From the NCBI RefSeq assembly GCF_900129765.1, contig NZ_FQWU01000007.1:1-64000 (forward strand): 64,000 bases of DNA. The letters are read 5' to 3'. The position numbers and the translations under genes are program-made. This document shows positions 34,065-44,300 of this stretch, one piece after another. Position 1 is the stretch's first letter. Every line of letters starts with the position of its first letter. The notes under the pieces were generated by a model. The model saw nothing but the letters and a program-made list of their open reading frames with translations, made no database searches and was not told the origin of the DNA. This DNA is from Massilia sp. CF038 (GTDB taxonomy: Bacteria > Pseudomonadota > Gammaproteobacteria > Burkholderiales > Burkholderiaceae_D).

Positions 34065-35652
34065 ACACCAGATCCTGATAGTCGTAGCTGAAGTCCGTTT
34101 CGTCCGATACCTTGGCCATCTTCATCCGCTCGATGCTGCCGTCCGGGTTCAGGTCAAAGGTGACATACGCATCGGCGTTCAGGTTGCGCTGGTCCCAGCG
34201 CACGATGAAGGTATTGTGCTGAAAGTGCTCCAGCTGCCCCGTCAGGTCGGCAGTGCGGCCAAAACTGAGCACGCGCTTTTTGCCCACCTGCTTGATTGAG
34301 ACTTTGCCATACCAGGCATCCTGATACTCGCCGTCGTAGGCCGACAGCGGTAGCGACGGCACCGACTTTGCCGCCCGCGTGGCGTTGGCAGTCTTCTGCG
34401 CGGCCAGGTCTTTCGCGTGCCGTCTGGCTTCGTCGTCGCGGTACAGCGAAATCCAGTCAGTTGGCGCCGCACCTAGATAATGGTCGAGCAGACGGTATTG
34501 CAAGGCCTGCATGGCGCTGCCGTTTTCGGCGTTCGTCAAAATCGCGATCCCCAGTTTCGCTTCCGGCACCATGGTCACGCGCGAATAGAACCCCTGCAGC
34601 GCGCCACTATGGGTGGCAATCTTCATGCCCTTGTAATCGCGCAGCTGGATGCCCAGGCCATAGGCCAGAAAATTCGGCTTGGTTGCTGCCAGGGCAGCCG
34701 GCGGATCCTTGATTTCCATCGGCGTTTGCACGGACCACATTTCGGCTGCCTGTTTGGCCGAATACAGGCGGCGGTCCTTGTCAATCACGCCGCCGTCGAG
34801 CTGCGCGATCATCCAGCGCGCCATGTCTTGCGCGTTGGAGTTGATGCCGACAGCACCGTCGGCGTTCGCCACTGCCATCGTCTTCACGGGAGCCGCCTTG
34901 CCATTGATCTTGCTGTGCGCGTGGGCCACATCCGGCTTACCCGCGTTGGCTGCAATGCTGGTGGTCGTCGTGTCCATCCCCAGTGGTGCAAGAATGCGCT
35001 CGCGTACCGTTTCGCCCCAGGACTTGCCCGACTTTTGCGCAATGATCTTGCCGGCGACGATATAAAGCAGATTGTCGTACGCGTACTTGTCGCGGAAACT
35101 GGTGGCCGGCTTCACATAGCGCAGACGTGCAATGATTTCGTCGGGCGTGAAGGTGGTATCGGGCCACCACAGCAAGTCGCCAGCGCCCAGACCCAGACCG
35201 CTGCGATGCACCAGCAGGTCGCGCACCGTCATTTCGCGCGTGACGTAAGGGTCGTACATCTGGAAGTCGGGCAAATGCTTGGTGACAGGATCATCCCAGG
35301 CCAGCTTGCCTTCATCAACCAGCATCGCGAGCGCAACGGCGGTGAACGCCTTGGAGTTGGAGGCAATTGCAAACAGCGTTTTGTCGTCGACCGGCGCCGC
35401 TTCGCCCAGCTTGCGCACGCCGAAGCCGCGCGTTGCAAGCACTTTGCCATCCTTGACGATGGCTACGGCCATGCCAGGAACATCGAAGGTGCTCAGAATG
35501 CGCGCCACATCCGCATCCAGATCGGGCGCCACCGCGGCTTGCGCCGACACGGCGACTGGCGCGGCAACTTGCGCGTTGACGCTGGCGGCGCTGAGCGGAA
35601 GCAGCACGGACAAAGCGACACAGCGCATCACAGGCATAGTCACGATCTTCAT
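34039..35652 (-). CDS. Exported serine hydrolase, beta-lactamase/penicillin-binding-protein family
   Basis: 537 residues with a Sec signal peptide (ending SVNA-Q). The class C beta-lactamase-like domain has the SxxK motif at Ser98-Lys101 (SNSK) and a Tyr-x-Asn block in the KYAYDNLLY region. A His-x-Gly block (THSGALQGF) stands in place of KTG. A C-terminal beta-rich DUF3471-like domain follows (about 425-537). Family members include D-aminopeptidases and esterases; lactamase activity should not be assumed. Its ATG overlaps the stop of the M1 aminopeptidase gene by 4 bases, so the two exported hydrolases are co-translated. Confidence 0.85.
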   Translation of the reverse strand: MKIVTMPVMRCVALSVLLPLSAASVNAQVAAPVAVSAQAAVAPDLDADVARILSTFDVPGMAVAIVKDGKVLATRGFGVRKLGEAAPVDDKTLFAIASNSKAFTAVALAMLVDEGKLAWDDPVTKHLPDFQMYDPYVTREMTVRDLLVHRSGLGLGAGDLLWWPDTTFTPDEIIARLRYVKPATSFRDKYAYDNLLYIVAGKIIAQKSGKSWGETVRERILAPLGMDTTTTSIAANAGKPDVAHAHSKINGKAAPVKTMAVANADGAVGINSNAQDMARWMIAQLDGGVIDKDRRLYSAKQAAEMWSVQTPMEIKDPPAALAATKPNFLAYGLGIQLRDYKGMKIATHSGALQGFYSRVTMVPEAKLGIAILTNAENGSAMQALQYRLLDHYLGAAPTDWISLYRDDEARRHAKDLAAQKTANATRAAKSVPSLPLSAYDGEYQDAWYGKVSIKQVGKKRVLSFGRTADLTGQLEHFQHNTFIVRWDQRNLNADAYVTFDLNPDGSIERMKMAKVSDETDFSYDYQDLVFTPVAKPK

Positions 35653-37505
35653 TGCGCTTCCATCGCCTTGCCCACGGTCTTCTGGGTCGCAGGGTGATAG
35701 CGTTCGCGCGCTTTCTTGAAGACTGCTTCTGCAAACGCCTTGTCTTCGGGATTCTGGCGCAGCGCCGTGTACAGGGGAACGACAAATTTTTGACGGCCGA
35801 CGCTCATCAGGAAGGCGTTGAGCGGTTCGCGAATGCCGCGATAGCCGGCGTGAATCGAAGCACGATAAAAGCGGAAGGCGACTTCGTTGTTCCCCGTTTT
35901 ACCGACCGCGAAGGCATCGTCCAGCTCCTTGAGCTGGGCAGCAGTCGCCTTGTTGTCGATATCATTCAGGAATTTCATCCACTCGGTGGCGGTCCATGTT
36001 TTCGTCTCGAGTTTGGCCGTTGGCACCTCGCCCTTGAGCCAGGCAGCGCGCAGCGTGTCGAGCGCGGTCAGACGCGGCGAGGTGACGCGTGGTGCGCTGG
36101 CAGGAATACCAGGCGCATGCAGCCATTCTTCCAGTTCGGCAGCGCTCATCAGATCAGGATGGGCGGCCAGCAGATTTTTCTGCAAATAGTCGACAAACTG
36201 TTCGGTGGTCACGCTCTGGAAGGCATGCTGATCGAACCAGCCACGCAGGAAAGGATCGAAGACCGCGCGGCCGGCCCGGGTTTCCAGTGTGCGCAGCAGC
36301 CAGGCGCCCTTCGGATACACCAGCCCCTCGTCGGCATACTCGGCGGACGAGGTATCGGCGCTTTTGGTGATCAGGATCTGCTTGGCCGGTTCGATCTTGG
36401 CCAGCGAGGCAAGTGCTTCTTCCTGCTCCAGCTGCAGCTTCATGGTCGCCACATCGGCCCCGTACAGCGATTCCGTGATGCGCGCTGTGACGTATTCGGT
36501 AAAGCCTTCATTGAGCCAGAAGTGCTTCCACGAGGCGTTGGTGACCAGGTTGCCCGACCAACTGTGCGCCAGTTCGTGCGCAATCAGATCATTCAGACTG
36601 CGGTCGCCCGCGATCATGGTCGGCGACAGGAAGGTCAGGCGCGGATTTTCCATGCCGCCAAACGGGAACGACGGCGGCAGGACCAGCATGTCGTAACGCC
36701 CCCAGCGGTAAGGCCCATACAGCGCCTCGGCGGCAGCGATCATTTTTTCGGTGTCGCCAAATTCGTATTCGGCGGCCTTGATCCGCTTCGGCTCGGCATA
36801 CACGCCGCTGCGCGCGCCCAGCGGCCGCGCTTCCAGCTCGCCGATGCCGATCGCCAGCAGGTACGATGGAATCACTTGCGGCATCTTGAAGTTCCAGCCA
36901 CCTTTGCCGGTGGCCTTGGGGTCGTTATCGGCGCTCATGACCACCCGCAGGCCGGCTGGCGCATCGATATGGGCGCTGTACGTAAAGCGCACGGCCGGCG
37001 TATCCTGCACCGGCACCCAGGAACGCGCGTCGATCGACTGCGACTGACTGAACATGAAGGGACGCTTGCCCGACATGGTTTGCGCTGGCGTCAGCCATTG
37101 GAGCGCGCTGGCGGTCGGTGCGGTGCGATAGTAAATGCGCACCTTGTTTGGCTGGGCCGCCAGCGTAATGTGCAGCGCCTGGCCTTTTTCTTCGTCGGCC
37201 TTGTCCAGCGTGAATGGCACAGTGACCCACTTGCCCTTGGCATCCTGCGCCTGGATCCGGCTGATCGACAATTCGCGCGTATCAAGGTCCAGCGTGCGCG
37301 CCGATTTATCGAGCCAGTCAAGCGACAGTTCGGCAAAACCGGACAGCGTCTTTTTGCCGAAATCGGCCTTCAGATTCATGTGCAGGTCGGTCGTTTTGAC
37401 CTGATCGTAGCGTGCGTAGCTTAATGGATCCAGGGCGAAAGCCAGAGCGCTGCACTGACTGAGGACGACGCAGGCAGCGGCGCGCAGGATGGTAAGTTTG
37501 AACAT
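35649..37505 (-). CDS. Exported M1-family zinc aminopeptidase
   Basis: 618 residues with a Sec signal peptide (ALAFA). The M1 fold shows the exopeptidase motif GGMEN and the zinc site H310-E311-xx-H314-x18-E333 (HELAHSWSGN ... LNEGF). The C-terminal domain is helical, as in leukotriene-A4-hydrolase-like members. It removes N-terminal residues from peptides, here probably in the periplasm or outside the cell. It is the first gene of a two-gene operon with the serine hydrolase. Confidence 0.9.
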   Translation of the reverse strand: MFKLTILRAAACVVLSQCSALAFALDPLSYARYDQVKTTDLHMNLKADFGKKTLSGFAELSLDWLDKSARTLDLDTRELSISRIQAQDAKGKWVTVPFTLDKADEEKGQALHITLAAQPNKVRIYYRTAPTASALQWLTPAQTMSGKRPFMFSQSQSIDARSWVPVQDTPAVRFTYSAHIDAPAGLRVVMSADNDPKATGKGGWNFKMPQVIPSYLLAIGIGELEARPLGARSGVYAEPKRIKAAEYEFGDTEKMIAAAEALYGPYRWGRYDMLVLPPSFPFGGMENPRLTFLSPTMIAGDRSLNDLIAHELAHSWSGNLVTNASWKHFWLNEGFTEYVTARITESLYGADVATMKLQLEQEEALASLAKIEPAKQILITKSADTSSAEYADEGLVYPKGAWLLRTLETRAGRAVFDPFLRGWFDQHAFQSVTTEQFVDYLQKNLLAAHPDLMSAAELEEWLHAPGIPASAPRVTSPRLTALDTLRAAWLKGEVPTAKLETKTWTATEWMKFLNDIDNKATAAQLKELDDAFAVGKTGNNEVAFRFYRASIHAGYRGIREPLNAFLMSVGRQKFVVPLYTALRQNPEDKAFAEAVFKKARERYHPATQKTVGKAMEAQ

Positions 37506-37648
37506 GTGGTCTCCGTAATAGGCGAACGCAGAATAGCACTTTAGGCTAGCCAGCGAAAGCGCGCGGCGCCCGTATTGACGAGGCGTGTGGCAAGCGTGCC
37601 GCGTTCCGCCTCTGCTATCATCGGGCCCTCATTTCAAGGTGTATGCAT

Positions 37649-38224
37649 ATGGAAGCCTTCCTTTTATCGACCGGGATTGTGGCGCTGGCCGAAATCGGCG
37701 ACAAGACCCAGTTGCTGGCGTTTCTGCTGGCCGCCAAATTCCGGCGCCCGCTGCCGATCGTGTTTGGCATTCTGGTGGCCACGCTGGCCAATCACGCGCT
37801 CGCGGCGGCCGTGGGCGCCTGGATCAGCAGCGTGCTGGGACCGGAAGCGATGCGCTGGATTTTGGGCGTGTCGTTCATCGCCATGGCCGCCTGGACCCTG
37901 ATTCCCGACAAAATCGACGACGAAGAAACCAGCCTTGGCCGCTACGGGGTATTTTTGGCCACGCTGATTGCCTTCTTTTTGGCCGAAATGGGCGACAAAA
38001 CCCAGGTGGCCACCGTGGCGCTGGCAGCGCGTTTTGACGCCATTGTCGCCGTGGTCGCCGGCACAACGCTGGGCATGATGCTGGCCAACGTGCCAGCCGT
38101 GTACCTGGGTGAGCGCATTGCCGGAAAAATACCGCTCAAGCTGGTGCACGGTATTGCCGCTGCCATCTTCGCCGTCCTCGGCATTGCCACCCTGCTGGGT
38201 GCGGGCGCCAAGCTCGGCTTTTAA
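37649..38224 (+). CDS. GDT1/UPF0016 (TMEM165-type) cation exporter
   Basis: 191 residues with six transmembrane helices in two halves, each carrying the family signature: EIGDKTQLLAFLLAAKF and EMGDKTQVATVALAARF. Bacterial members (MneA type) export manganese, and eukaryotic ones move Mn2+/Ca2+ against H+. ATG 37649 has AAGG 9 bases upstream; ATG 37643 is too close to it. No yybP-ykoY-type riboswitch pattern was recognised in the leader, although many such genes have one. Confidence 0.88.
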   Translation: MEAFLLSTGIVALAEIGDKTQLLAFLLAAKFRRPLPIVFGILVATLANHALAAAVGAWISSVLGPEAMRWILGVSFIAMAAWTLIPDKIDDEETSLGRYGVFLATLIAFFLAEMGDKTQVATVALAARFDAIVAVVAGTTLGMMLANVPAVYLGERIAGKIPLKLVHGIAAAIFAVLGIATLLGAGAKLGF

Positions 38225-38229
38225 AGAAA

Positions 38230-38253
38230 AAAGGCCCGCCAAAGCGGGCCTGT
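38230..38253 (-). terminator. Rho-independent terminator between convergent genes
   Basis: Stem GGCCCGC / GCGGGCC with loop of 4. On the minus strand the stem is followed by a T-rich run (TTTTTTCTTT), so it ends the secreted Ig-domain protein gene. It may also act on the exporter gene from the other side. Confidence 0.85.
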
Positions 38254-38269
38254 AAAGAGCCGCATTGCC

Positions 38270-41038
38270 TTATTGCGTGGTCAGCGTCACGTCATCAATG
38301 ACGAATGAAGTGGCCACGGTCGAACCCTCGATCCCTTCAAAATGGATCCGCACGGTCTGGCCCTTGTAGGCGCTCAGGTTGTAGCTTTGCTCCTGGAAGG
38401 TCGTGCCTTTATTGAGATTCGAGAACGTTGCCAGCGTCGCCAGTACAGCCCCGCTGCTGTTGCGCACCTGCACTTTGAGCGTGTCGTAAGCGTTCGTCGT
38501 GGTGGTTTCGCTGGAGACAATTTTCAACCAGAATTTAAGCGTGGCACTGCTGACCGTGGCCGGAATTGCCACGCTTTGGTAGACCGAATCGGTGTGAGCC
38601 GCGCCATAGCCATTGAGCCACGCTTTCCAGTTGCCAGTACGCGCTGCCTGCCCGCTGGCGTTGCTGATCACGCCGCTGGTGGCTGTCCAGGAAGTTGCGC
38701 CTGATTCGAAGCCGGTGTTGAGCATGCGTTGCATTGCCGTGTTGTTGCTGACCGTGAAGCTGACCGGTCCGGAAACGGTGCTGTTGCCTGCCGCATCGAA
38801 GGCTTTGGCGGTCAGTGCATGGCTGCTGTTGCTCAGCGTGGTCGAGTCAAGTGCAAGGCTGTACGGCGCCGTTGTGTCCGTTCCCTTGAGAGCATTGTCG
38901 ACATAGAACTCCACCTTGCTCACGCCAACATTGTCGCTGGCGTTGGCCGACAAGGTGATGCTGCCACTGCTGCCACTGGCACTGGCCGTCACGGCCGGGG
39001 CGCTGGTGTCGCCGCCCGTGTTGTTGCTGACGCTAAAGGTCAGCGGGGTGGAGAAGCCGACATTGCCAGCCGCATCGTAGGCGCGCGCGACCAGGCTGTG
39101 GCTACCGTTCGACAGGGTGGTTGAGTTAATGACGGCAGCATACGGCGCGACATTGCTCGTGGCCTTCAAGAGATTGTCGATATAGAACTCGACCATGGAC
39201 ACGCCCACGTTGTCGGTGGCCGTTGCAGCAACGCTGATGTTGCCGCTGCTGCCGGATTCGCTGGCCGAGACGGTCGGTGCGACGGCGTCGCTGCTGTTGG
39301 TCTGGGTTACCCAAATTGGCGCCGACCACAAAATCTTGCCGTCACCCTGGGTGACCTTGGCGTAGTAATAATGCTCGCCTACCGACGGCGTGATGGTGGT
39401 GCTGGCCGTGGCAGCGAGCTGGCTTGGCGTGCCATTGCGGCCCGGTACTCCCTCCACGATCGATACCGTCGCGACCGACTGTCCGCCGGTGCTGGCGTAA
39501 TTGGCCACCAGATTCAGGGGGCCGCTGTTGGTGAAGCGCTCACCCATGATGTGGCCGTTGGCGGTCAGCACCAGTTGCGAATTCTTGTCCATCGAGGCAA
39601 ACACGCGCCGCGCCTTCAGAGCCGCGACAAAGCTGGCCTGGGTCAGCGGGGTACCGATTGGAATCAGAATGCCGGTCCGGTTGGTGTAGGACGCGCCCCA
39701 GTTGGCGCAGTGATTGTCCTGATTGGTGCTGAAGGCAATGTGGAAGCCGGCTTCCAGTGCCTTGTTGCACGCGCCTTCGTAGGTGCTGCGCCCGGTTTCG
39801 GTTTCGGTCGTGTTGGTCGAGAAAGCCGAGGTGTTGAGCACTTCGCACAAGGCCATGGCCTGATCGCCATCAGCGGAATAGCCCAGTGGAACGCCATTGA
39901 CCAAAAACTGGCCACTGGAGGACGGATGGTTGAACTGGCCGACCCAGCCGCGCTGGCGCATCAGGGTGTACAGCGCCGAATAATCGGGCTTGTCAGTGAA
40001 GGTGTCTGCCAGCAATTGGCCGCCGCTGTTGTATTCCCATCCAAGCAACTCGTCCGAGTTGAAGATGTTCATGTGGCCGCCATTGTTGATGACGCCCCAT
40101 TCCATGCCGTACACGGCCAGGAAGCCGGGATTGGCGGCATTGAAGTCGGCCGCCGTGGTCAGGCCGGACTGATACAGCGCCTTGGCCGTAGTGGGATTGG
40201 CGGCGGCATTGGTGCCCGAGGAACCGTCGAACATGTGGTTGTGCTCGGATGCCATCAGGATATCGAGGCCGCGGTTCTTGGCGTAGGCAAAGGCATCGGC
40301 CGGGCCGAACGGCGCTTTCAAGGGTTCCGCTGCGCCGGTGCAGCTGGTGACGGCCGAACCACCATCACTATGGTTTGTCTGACTATGCAGGTTGGCCTGG
40401 TATACCGTGTACGGCAACGAGGCTGGCGCGGGCGCGGCCGACTGCACCGTAAAGCCCGGCGCGGCCTGGCTGGCCATGTGCGGGGCAGGCTGCGTCGTCT
40501 GCAAGGGCTGGAAGAAAGGCATGGCCGGCGCGGCCGTCTTGCCAATCGCCAGCTCCCATGCCTGCTCGACGATCTCGTCGCCACCGGCAGCCAGCGCTTG
40601 ATCGACCGCGGCTTCCGAGTTGTCAGCCGCGCCCTGAGCAGCGTCGTGCGCCACGGCGCGCATGCGCACCTGGTACTGGCCGTCAGGCATGCTGATGCTG
40701 TCGCTGCGGCCGGCCCAGCGCACCTTCACGGTCACGGGTTTTTTGTACAGGCGCTGCACGCCAGTCCAGTGCTGCACCACCTGGCCGCCTGGGCCCACCA
40801 GCTCCAGTCGCCACGATACATTTTGGGCGTTGGCGACGTAGGGATAATCGAACTCGAGGGTAAATGTACGCGCTTCGCTTTTGGCTGCCGCCACCATGCT
40901 GTCGGCCTTGTAGGGCACGTGCAGGGTGGCTTCAAATTCACGATGGTCGATCTCTGCGGCAAAGCCGAGATTGCTGGCGGTTAAGGCCAGGAAGACGGCA
41001 CATTGTGGCAATAGAGTTCGACCGTTGTTATTACGCAT
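38270..41038 (-). CDS. Secreted PHP/CehA-type metallohydrolase with Ig-like domains
   Basis: 922 residues. After a signal peptide (ending GFAA) and an N-terminal beta region comes a PHP-like domain. Its metal-site blocks are LHSQTNHSDGG (about 270), MASEHNHMF and QFNHPSSSGQF, typical of CehA/McbA-like phosphoesterases. Two bacterial Ig-like repeats follow, each containing SDNVGVS(K/M)VEFYVDN-type sequence, and then a C-terminal jelly-roll module (NTGFESGATSWTATSG). ATG 41038 has GGGGA 4-8 bases upstream. The architecture suggests an extracellular enzyme binding a polymer; the substrate is not known. Confidence 0.8.
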   Translation of the reverse strand: MRNNNGRTLLPQCAVFLALTASNLGFAAEIDHREFEATLHVPYKADSMVAAAKSEARTFTLEFDYPYVANAQNVSWRLELVGPGGQVVQHWTGVQRLYKKPVTVKVRWAGRSDSISMPDGQYQVRMRAVAHDAAQGAADNSEAAVDQALAAGGDEIVEQAWELAIGKTAAPAMPFFQPLQTTQPAPHMASQAAPGFTVQSAAPAPASLPYTVYQANLHSQTNHSDGGSAVTSCTGAAEPLKAPFGPADAFAYAKNRGLDILMASEHNHMFDGSSGTNAAANPTTAKALYQSGLTTAADFNAANPGFLAVYGMEWGVINNGGHMNIFNSDELLGWEYNSGGQLLADTFTDKPDYSALYTLMRQRGWVGQFNHPSSSGQFLVNGVPLGYSADGDQAMALCEVLNTSAFSTNTTETETGRSTYEGACNKALEAGFHIAFSTNQDNHCANWGASYTNRTGILIPIGTPLTQASFVAALKARRVFASMDKNSQLVLTANGHIMGERFTNSGPLNLVANYASTGGQSVATVSIVEGVPGRNGTPSQLAATASTTITPSVGEHYYYAKVTQGDGKILWSAPIWVTQTNSSDAVAPTVSASESGSSGNISVAATATDNVGVSMVEFYIDNLLKATSNVAPYAAVINSTTLSNGSHSLVARAYDAAGNVGFSTPLTFSVSNNTGGDTSAPAVTASASGSSGSITLSANASDNVGVSKVEFYVDNALKGTDTTAPYSLALDSTTLSNSSHALTAKAFDAAGNSTVSGPVSFTVSNNTAMQRMLNTGFESGATSWTATSGVISNASGQAARTGNWKAWLNGYGAAHTDSVYQSVAIPATVSSATLKFWLKIVSSETTTTNAYDTLKVQVRNSSGAVLATLATFSNLNKGTTFQEQSYNLSAYKGQTVRIHFEGIEGSTVATSFVIDDVTLTTQ

Positions 41039-41338
41039 GTTTTCCCCGAGTTCGTTAGAGTTGTAATGACATCTGAAAATTGTCCCAACTATGCGTGACG
41101 GGGATATGACGTACAAATTCGAATTACCTTTCAAATTGATATTAAATTGATATAAATTAAGCCTACGGGAATCTAAATTCCCAGTGGGCAATCAGACGTA
41201 CTAGGGAGGGGTTTGCCCGCGGGTCTTCTGCGGATGTGAGAATTGGGTGAGAATTCCGGAAGGGTATTTGGCAGCATGTGGTGGAAATGATGAAAATGTC
41301 TATAAATGAACATTTTCACCATTTTCTAAGGGTAATTA
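41039..41338. other. AT-rich spacer between two minus-strand genes
   Basis: About 300 bases without a gene and clearly richer in A and T than its surroundings. It contains the direct repeat of ATATCAATTT (minus strand), a small inverted repeat GGGAAT-ctaa-ATTCCC at 41167-41182, and the hairpin at 41285-41324. The promoter of the PHP/Ig gene should be here, but I see no convincing -35/-10 pair. Confidence 0.6.
41285..41324 (-). terminator. Hairpin downstream of the cyclic glucan synthase gene
   Basis: Fifteen-base arms (41285-41299 and 41310-41324) around a 10-base loop. In the minus-strand transcript all 15 pairs form, one as a G-U pair, while the plus strand would have a mismatch. It is 14 bases after the stop at 41339. 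No strong T-run follows, so it may act in termination or mRNA protection. Confidence 0.6.
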
Positions 41339-44300
41339 CTAGCTGCGCACGACCTGCAGCTCCACCTTGTGCACCTGCTTGTCGTCTTCCATGGTGATGA
41401 CATTGCCGTCGATGCGCTGCCCGTCCACAGTCAGCGAGGCGCTGGCGCCGGCCGTGACGGTAATGCTGTACACCGTTTCGCGGAAGCGGTAGTCCAGCCC
41501 GAAGCCAGGCCAGTCCGCCGGCAGGCGTGGCGCCAGCGACAAACGGTTGCCAGCCAGGCCAATGCCAAGCAGGGATTCGACGATCAGGCGGTACATCCAG
41601 CCGGACGAACCGGTGTACCAGGTCCAGCCGCCGCGCCCGATGTGGGGCGATACGGCATACACGTCGGCCGCCACCACGTAGGGCTCCACCTTGTACAAGG
41701 CAGCGCCGTTCGGGGTTGATCCGTGCTGCACCGGATTGATCATGCGCAGCAGCTCCCAGGCACGCTCGGTGTCGCCCATTTTGGCAAATGCCATCGCAGT
41801 CCATATCGCGGCGTGGGTGTACTGTCCGCCGTTTTCACGCACGCCCGGCACGTAGCCGCGGATGTAACCCGGGTTGAGCACACCGTCATCGAACGGTGGG
41901 TCGAGCAGCTGCACCAGACCGTAGTCGCGCCGCACCAGGCGCTCGTCAACCGCCTTCATGGCCGACGCCGTGCGGGCCGGATCGGCCGCGCCCGAGATCA
42001 CACCCCAGCTTTGCGAGATCGAATCGATCTGGCATTCGTCATTGGTGTGCGAGCCGAGTGGCGTGCCATCGTCGAAGTAGGCGCGGCGGTACCACTGGCC
42101 GTCCCAGGCATGCTGCTCCACGTTGCGCGCCAGCGTTACGGCTTCGTTCTGGCAGGTGGTGGCGAATGCGTGGTCGCCGTACACGGTGGCCACTTCGGCA
42201 AAGCGCTGCAGTACTTCATACAGGAAGAAAGCCAGCCACACGCTCTCGCCCTTGCCTTCGTTGCCGACCCGGTCCATCCCATCGTTCCAGTCACAGGTAC
42301 CAATCAGCGGCAGACCATGTTCGCCAAAGCGCAGCCCGCGTTTGATGGCGCGCACGCAGTGTTCGTACAAATCGCCCTGCTGGCTGGATCGCCCCGGCAT
42401 GTCGTAATAGGACTCCTCTTCCTGCTTGAGCATGCGCCCTTCCAGGAACGGTGCCGGCTCGGTCAGCACGCTGCGGTCGCCCGTGCCGATCACATAACGG
42501 TGGGTTGCCAGCGGCAGCCACAGGAAGTCGTCCGAGCAGTGGGTACGCACGCCACGGTCCGATGGCGGATGCCACCAGTGCTGCACGTCGCCTTCAACGA
42601 ACTGGTGGGCCGCGCACAGCAGCAAGTGCTCGCGCAGCAGGTGCGGCTCGGTGTGGATCATCGCCATGGCGTCCTGCAGCTGATCGCGGAAGCCAAACGC
42701 GCCACCGGACTGGTAGTAGCCGCTGCGTGCCCACAGGCGGCAGGCAATGGTCTGGTACATCAGCCAGCCGTTGGCAATCACGTCCAGCGACGGATCGGGC
42801 GTATGCACCCGCACCGCGCCCAGGGTGTGGTCCCAGTGGCGGCGTACCTTGTCGAGCGCGGCGGCAGCGGCCGCGCTGCCGTTGTACTGCTGCACGGTGC
42901 CGCTGGCATCCGCGTTGCGGCGCCCGCCTACACCCAGCATGAAGACCAGTTCGCGCTCCTCGCCAGGCTGCAGTTCCAGCGTCACCTGGATCGCCGCGCA
43001 TGGGTCCAGAGCGGCGCCCAGTTTGCCCGACAATCGCGCCCGCGTCATGGCCGCCGGGTTGGCCAGGGTGCGGTTGCGGCCGATGAATTCGGTGCGGTCG
43101 CAGGTGATGGTACGGTTCTGCGCTTCCACATGGAAGAAGCCCACGCGGCCGGCAAACTCGGTGTTGTACTGGTTGCGTGCAAACAGGGCGCCGCTGACGG
43201 GATCGATTTCACTCGTCACGTGCATGCCGGTCTTGTGGCGCAGGTCGCCCAGCACCCATTCCACATAGCCCGTGGTCGACAGGCGGCGCGGCACCGTGCT
43301 GTCGTTGCGCAGCTTGATGACCGAATACTTGATGGCCGCGTCCAGCGCGACGAAGGTACACAGCTCGCTGAAGATGCCCTCCTCGCTGTGCTCGAACACG
43401 CTGTAGCCAAAGCCGTGCCGGGTGACGTAGTCGCCGCTGGCGGGCACCGGCAGTGCGGTGGGCGACCAGAACTTGCCGGTCTGTTCATCGCGAATGTAGA
43501 ACGCTTCGCCGCTGCGGTCACTGACCGGGTCGTTGTCCCATGGCGTGAGCCGGAACTCGTGCGCGTTTTCGCTCCAGGTGTAGGCCTGGCCGCTTTCGGA
43601 CACCACGCTGCCGAAGTTGGGATTGGCCAGCACATTGACCCACGGGGCCGGCGTACGCGTGCCTGCATTGGTGTGAATGACATATTCACGGCCGTCGGCA
43701 GTGAAGCCACCGAGGCCGTTATCGAGAATCAGCTCGCGCTGCAGCAGCGGACGGTCGCTGCGCAGCTGATACGACTCGCTGCGCGTTTCCGGCACCAGCA
43801 GCGCCAGTTTCGGCGATATCGGCGTGGCGCGCTTGATCTGGTCGGCCAGGGTGCCCCGGCTATCGGACAGGATTGCCCGCGCTACCGATTGCATCAGGAT
43901 CCGGTCTTCCGGCGAAATCTGATCGAGCAGGCGCACGAAAATGCCACCCGGACGGTCAATTGCCTGCGCATCGATGCCGGACGCGATCAGCCCCATGATC
44001 TGGTCGTGCAAGGCCTGGCGGTAGCCCGACTGGTCTTCGTACCAGATCACCAGATCCACCACCAGCCCCTTCAGGCGCCAGTAAGCGTGCGCCTGCACCA
44101 TCTGGCGCGCCAGATCGATATTGGCCGGATCCTTGATCTGCATGAGCACAATCGGCAGGTCGCCCGAAATGGCGTACGCCCACAGCCCGGACTGGCCGCG
44201 CTGGTTGCGAATCAAAATCGCCGGTTCGGCGCGCAGCGTGGCATTCGGGTAGATCACGGTGCTGGCCAGACGGCTGTACAGCTGAGCGTCCGATTCGGTG

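Noticed and set aside
37506-37648. Manganese riboswitch (yybP-ykoY) before the GDT1-type exporter
   Set aside because: The leader is short and I could not find the conserved loop sequences.
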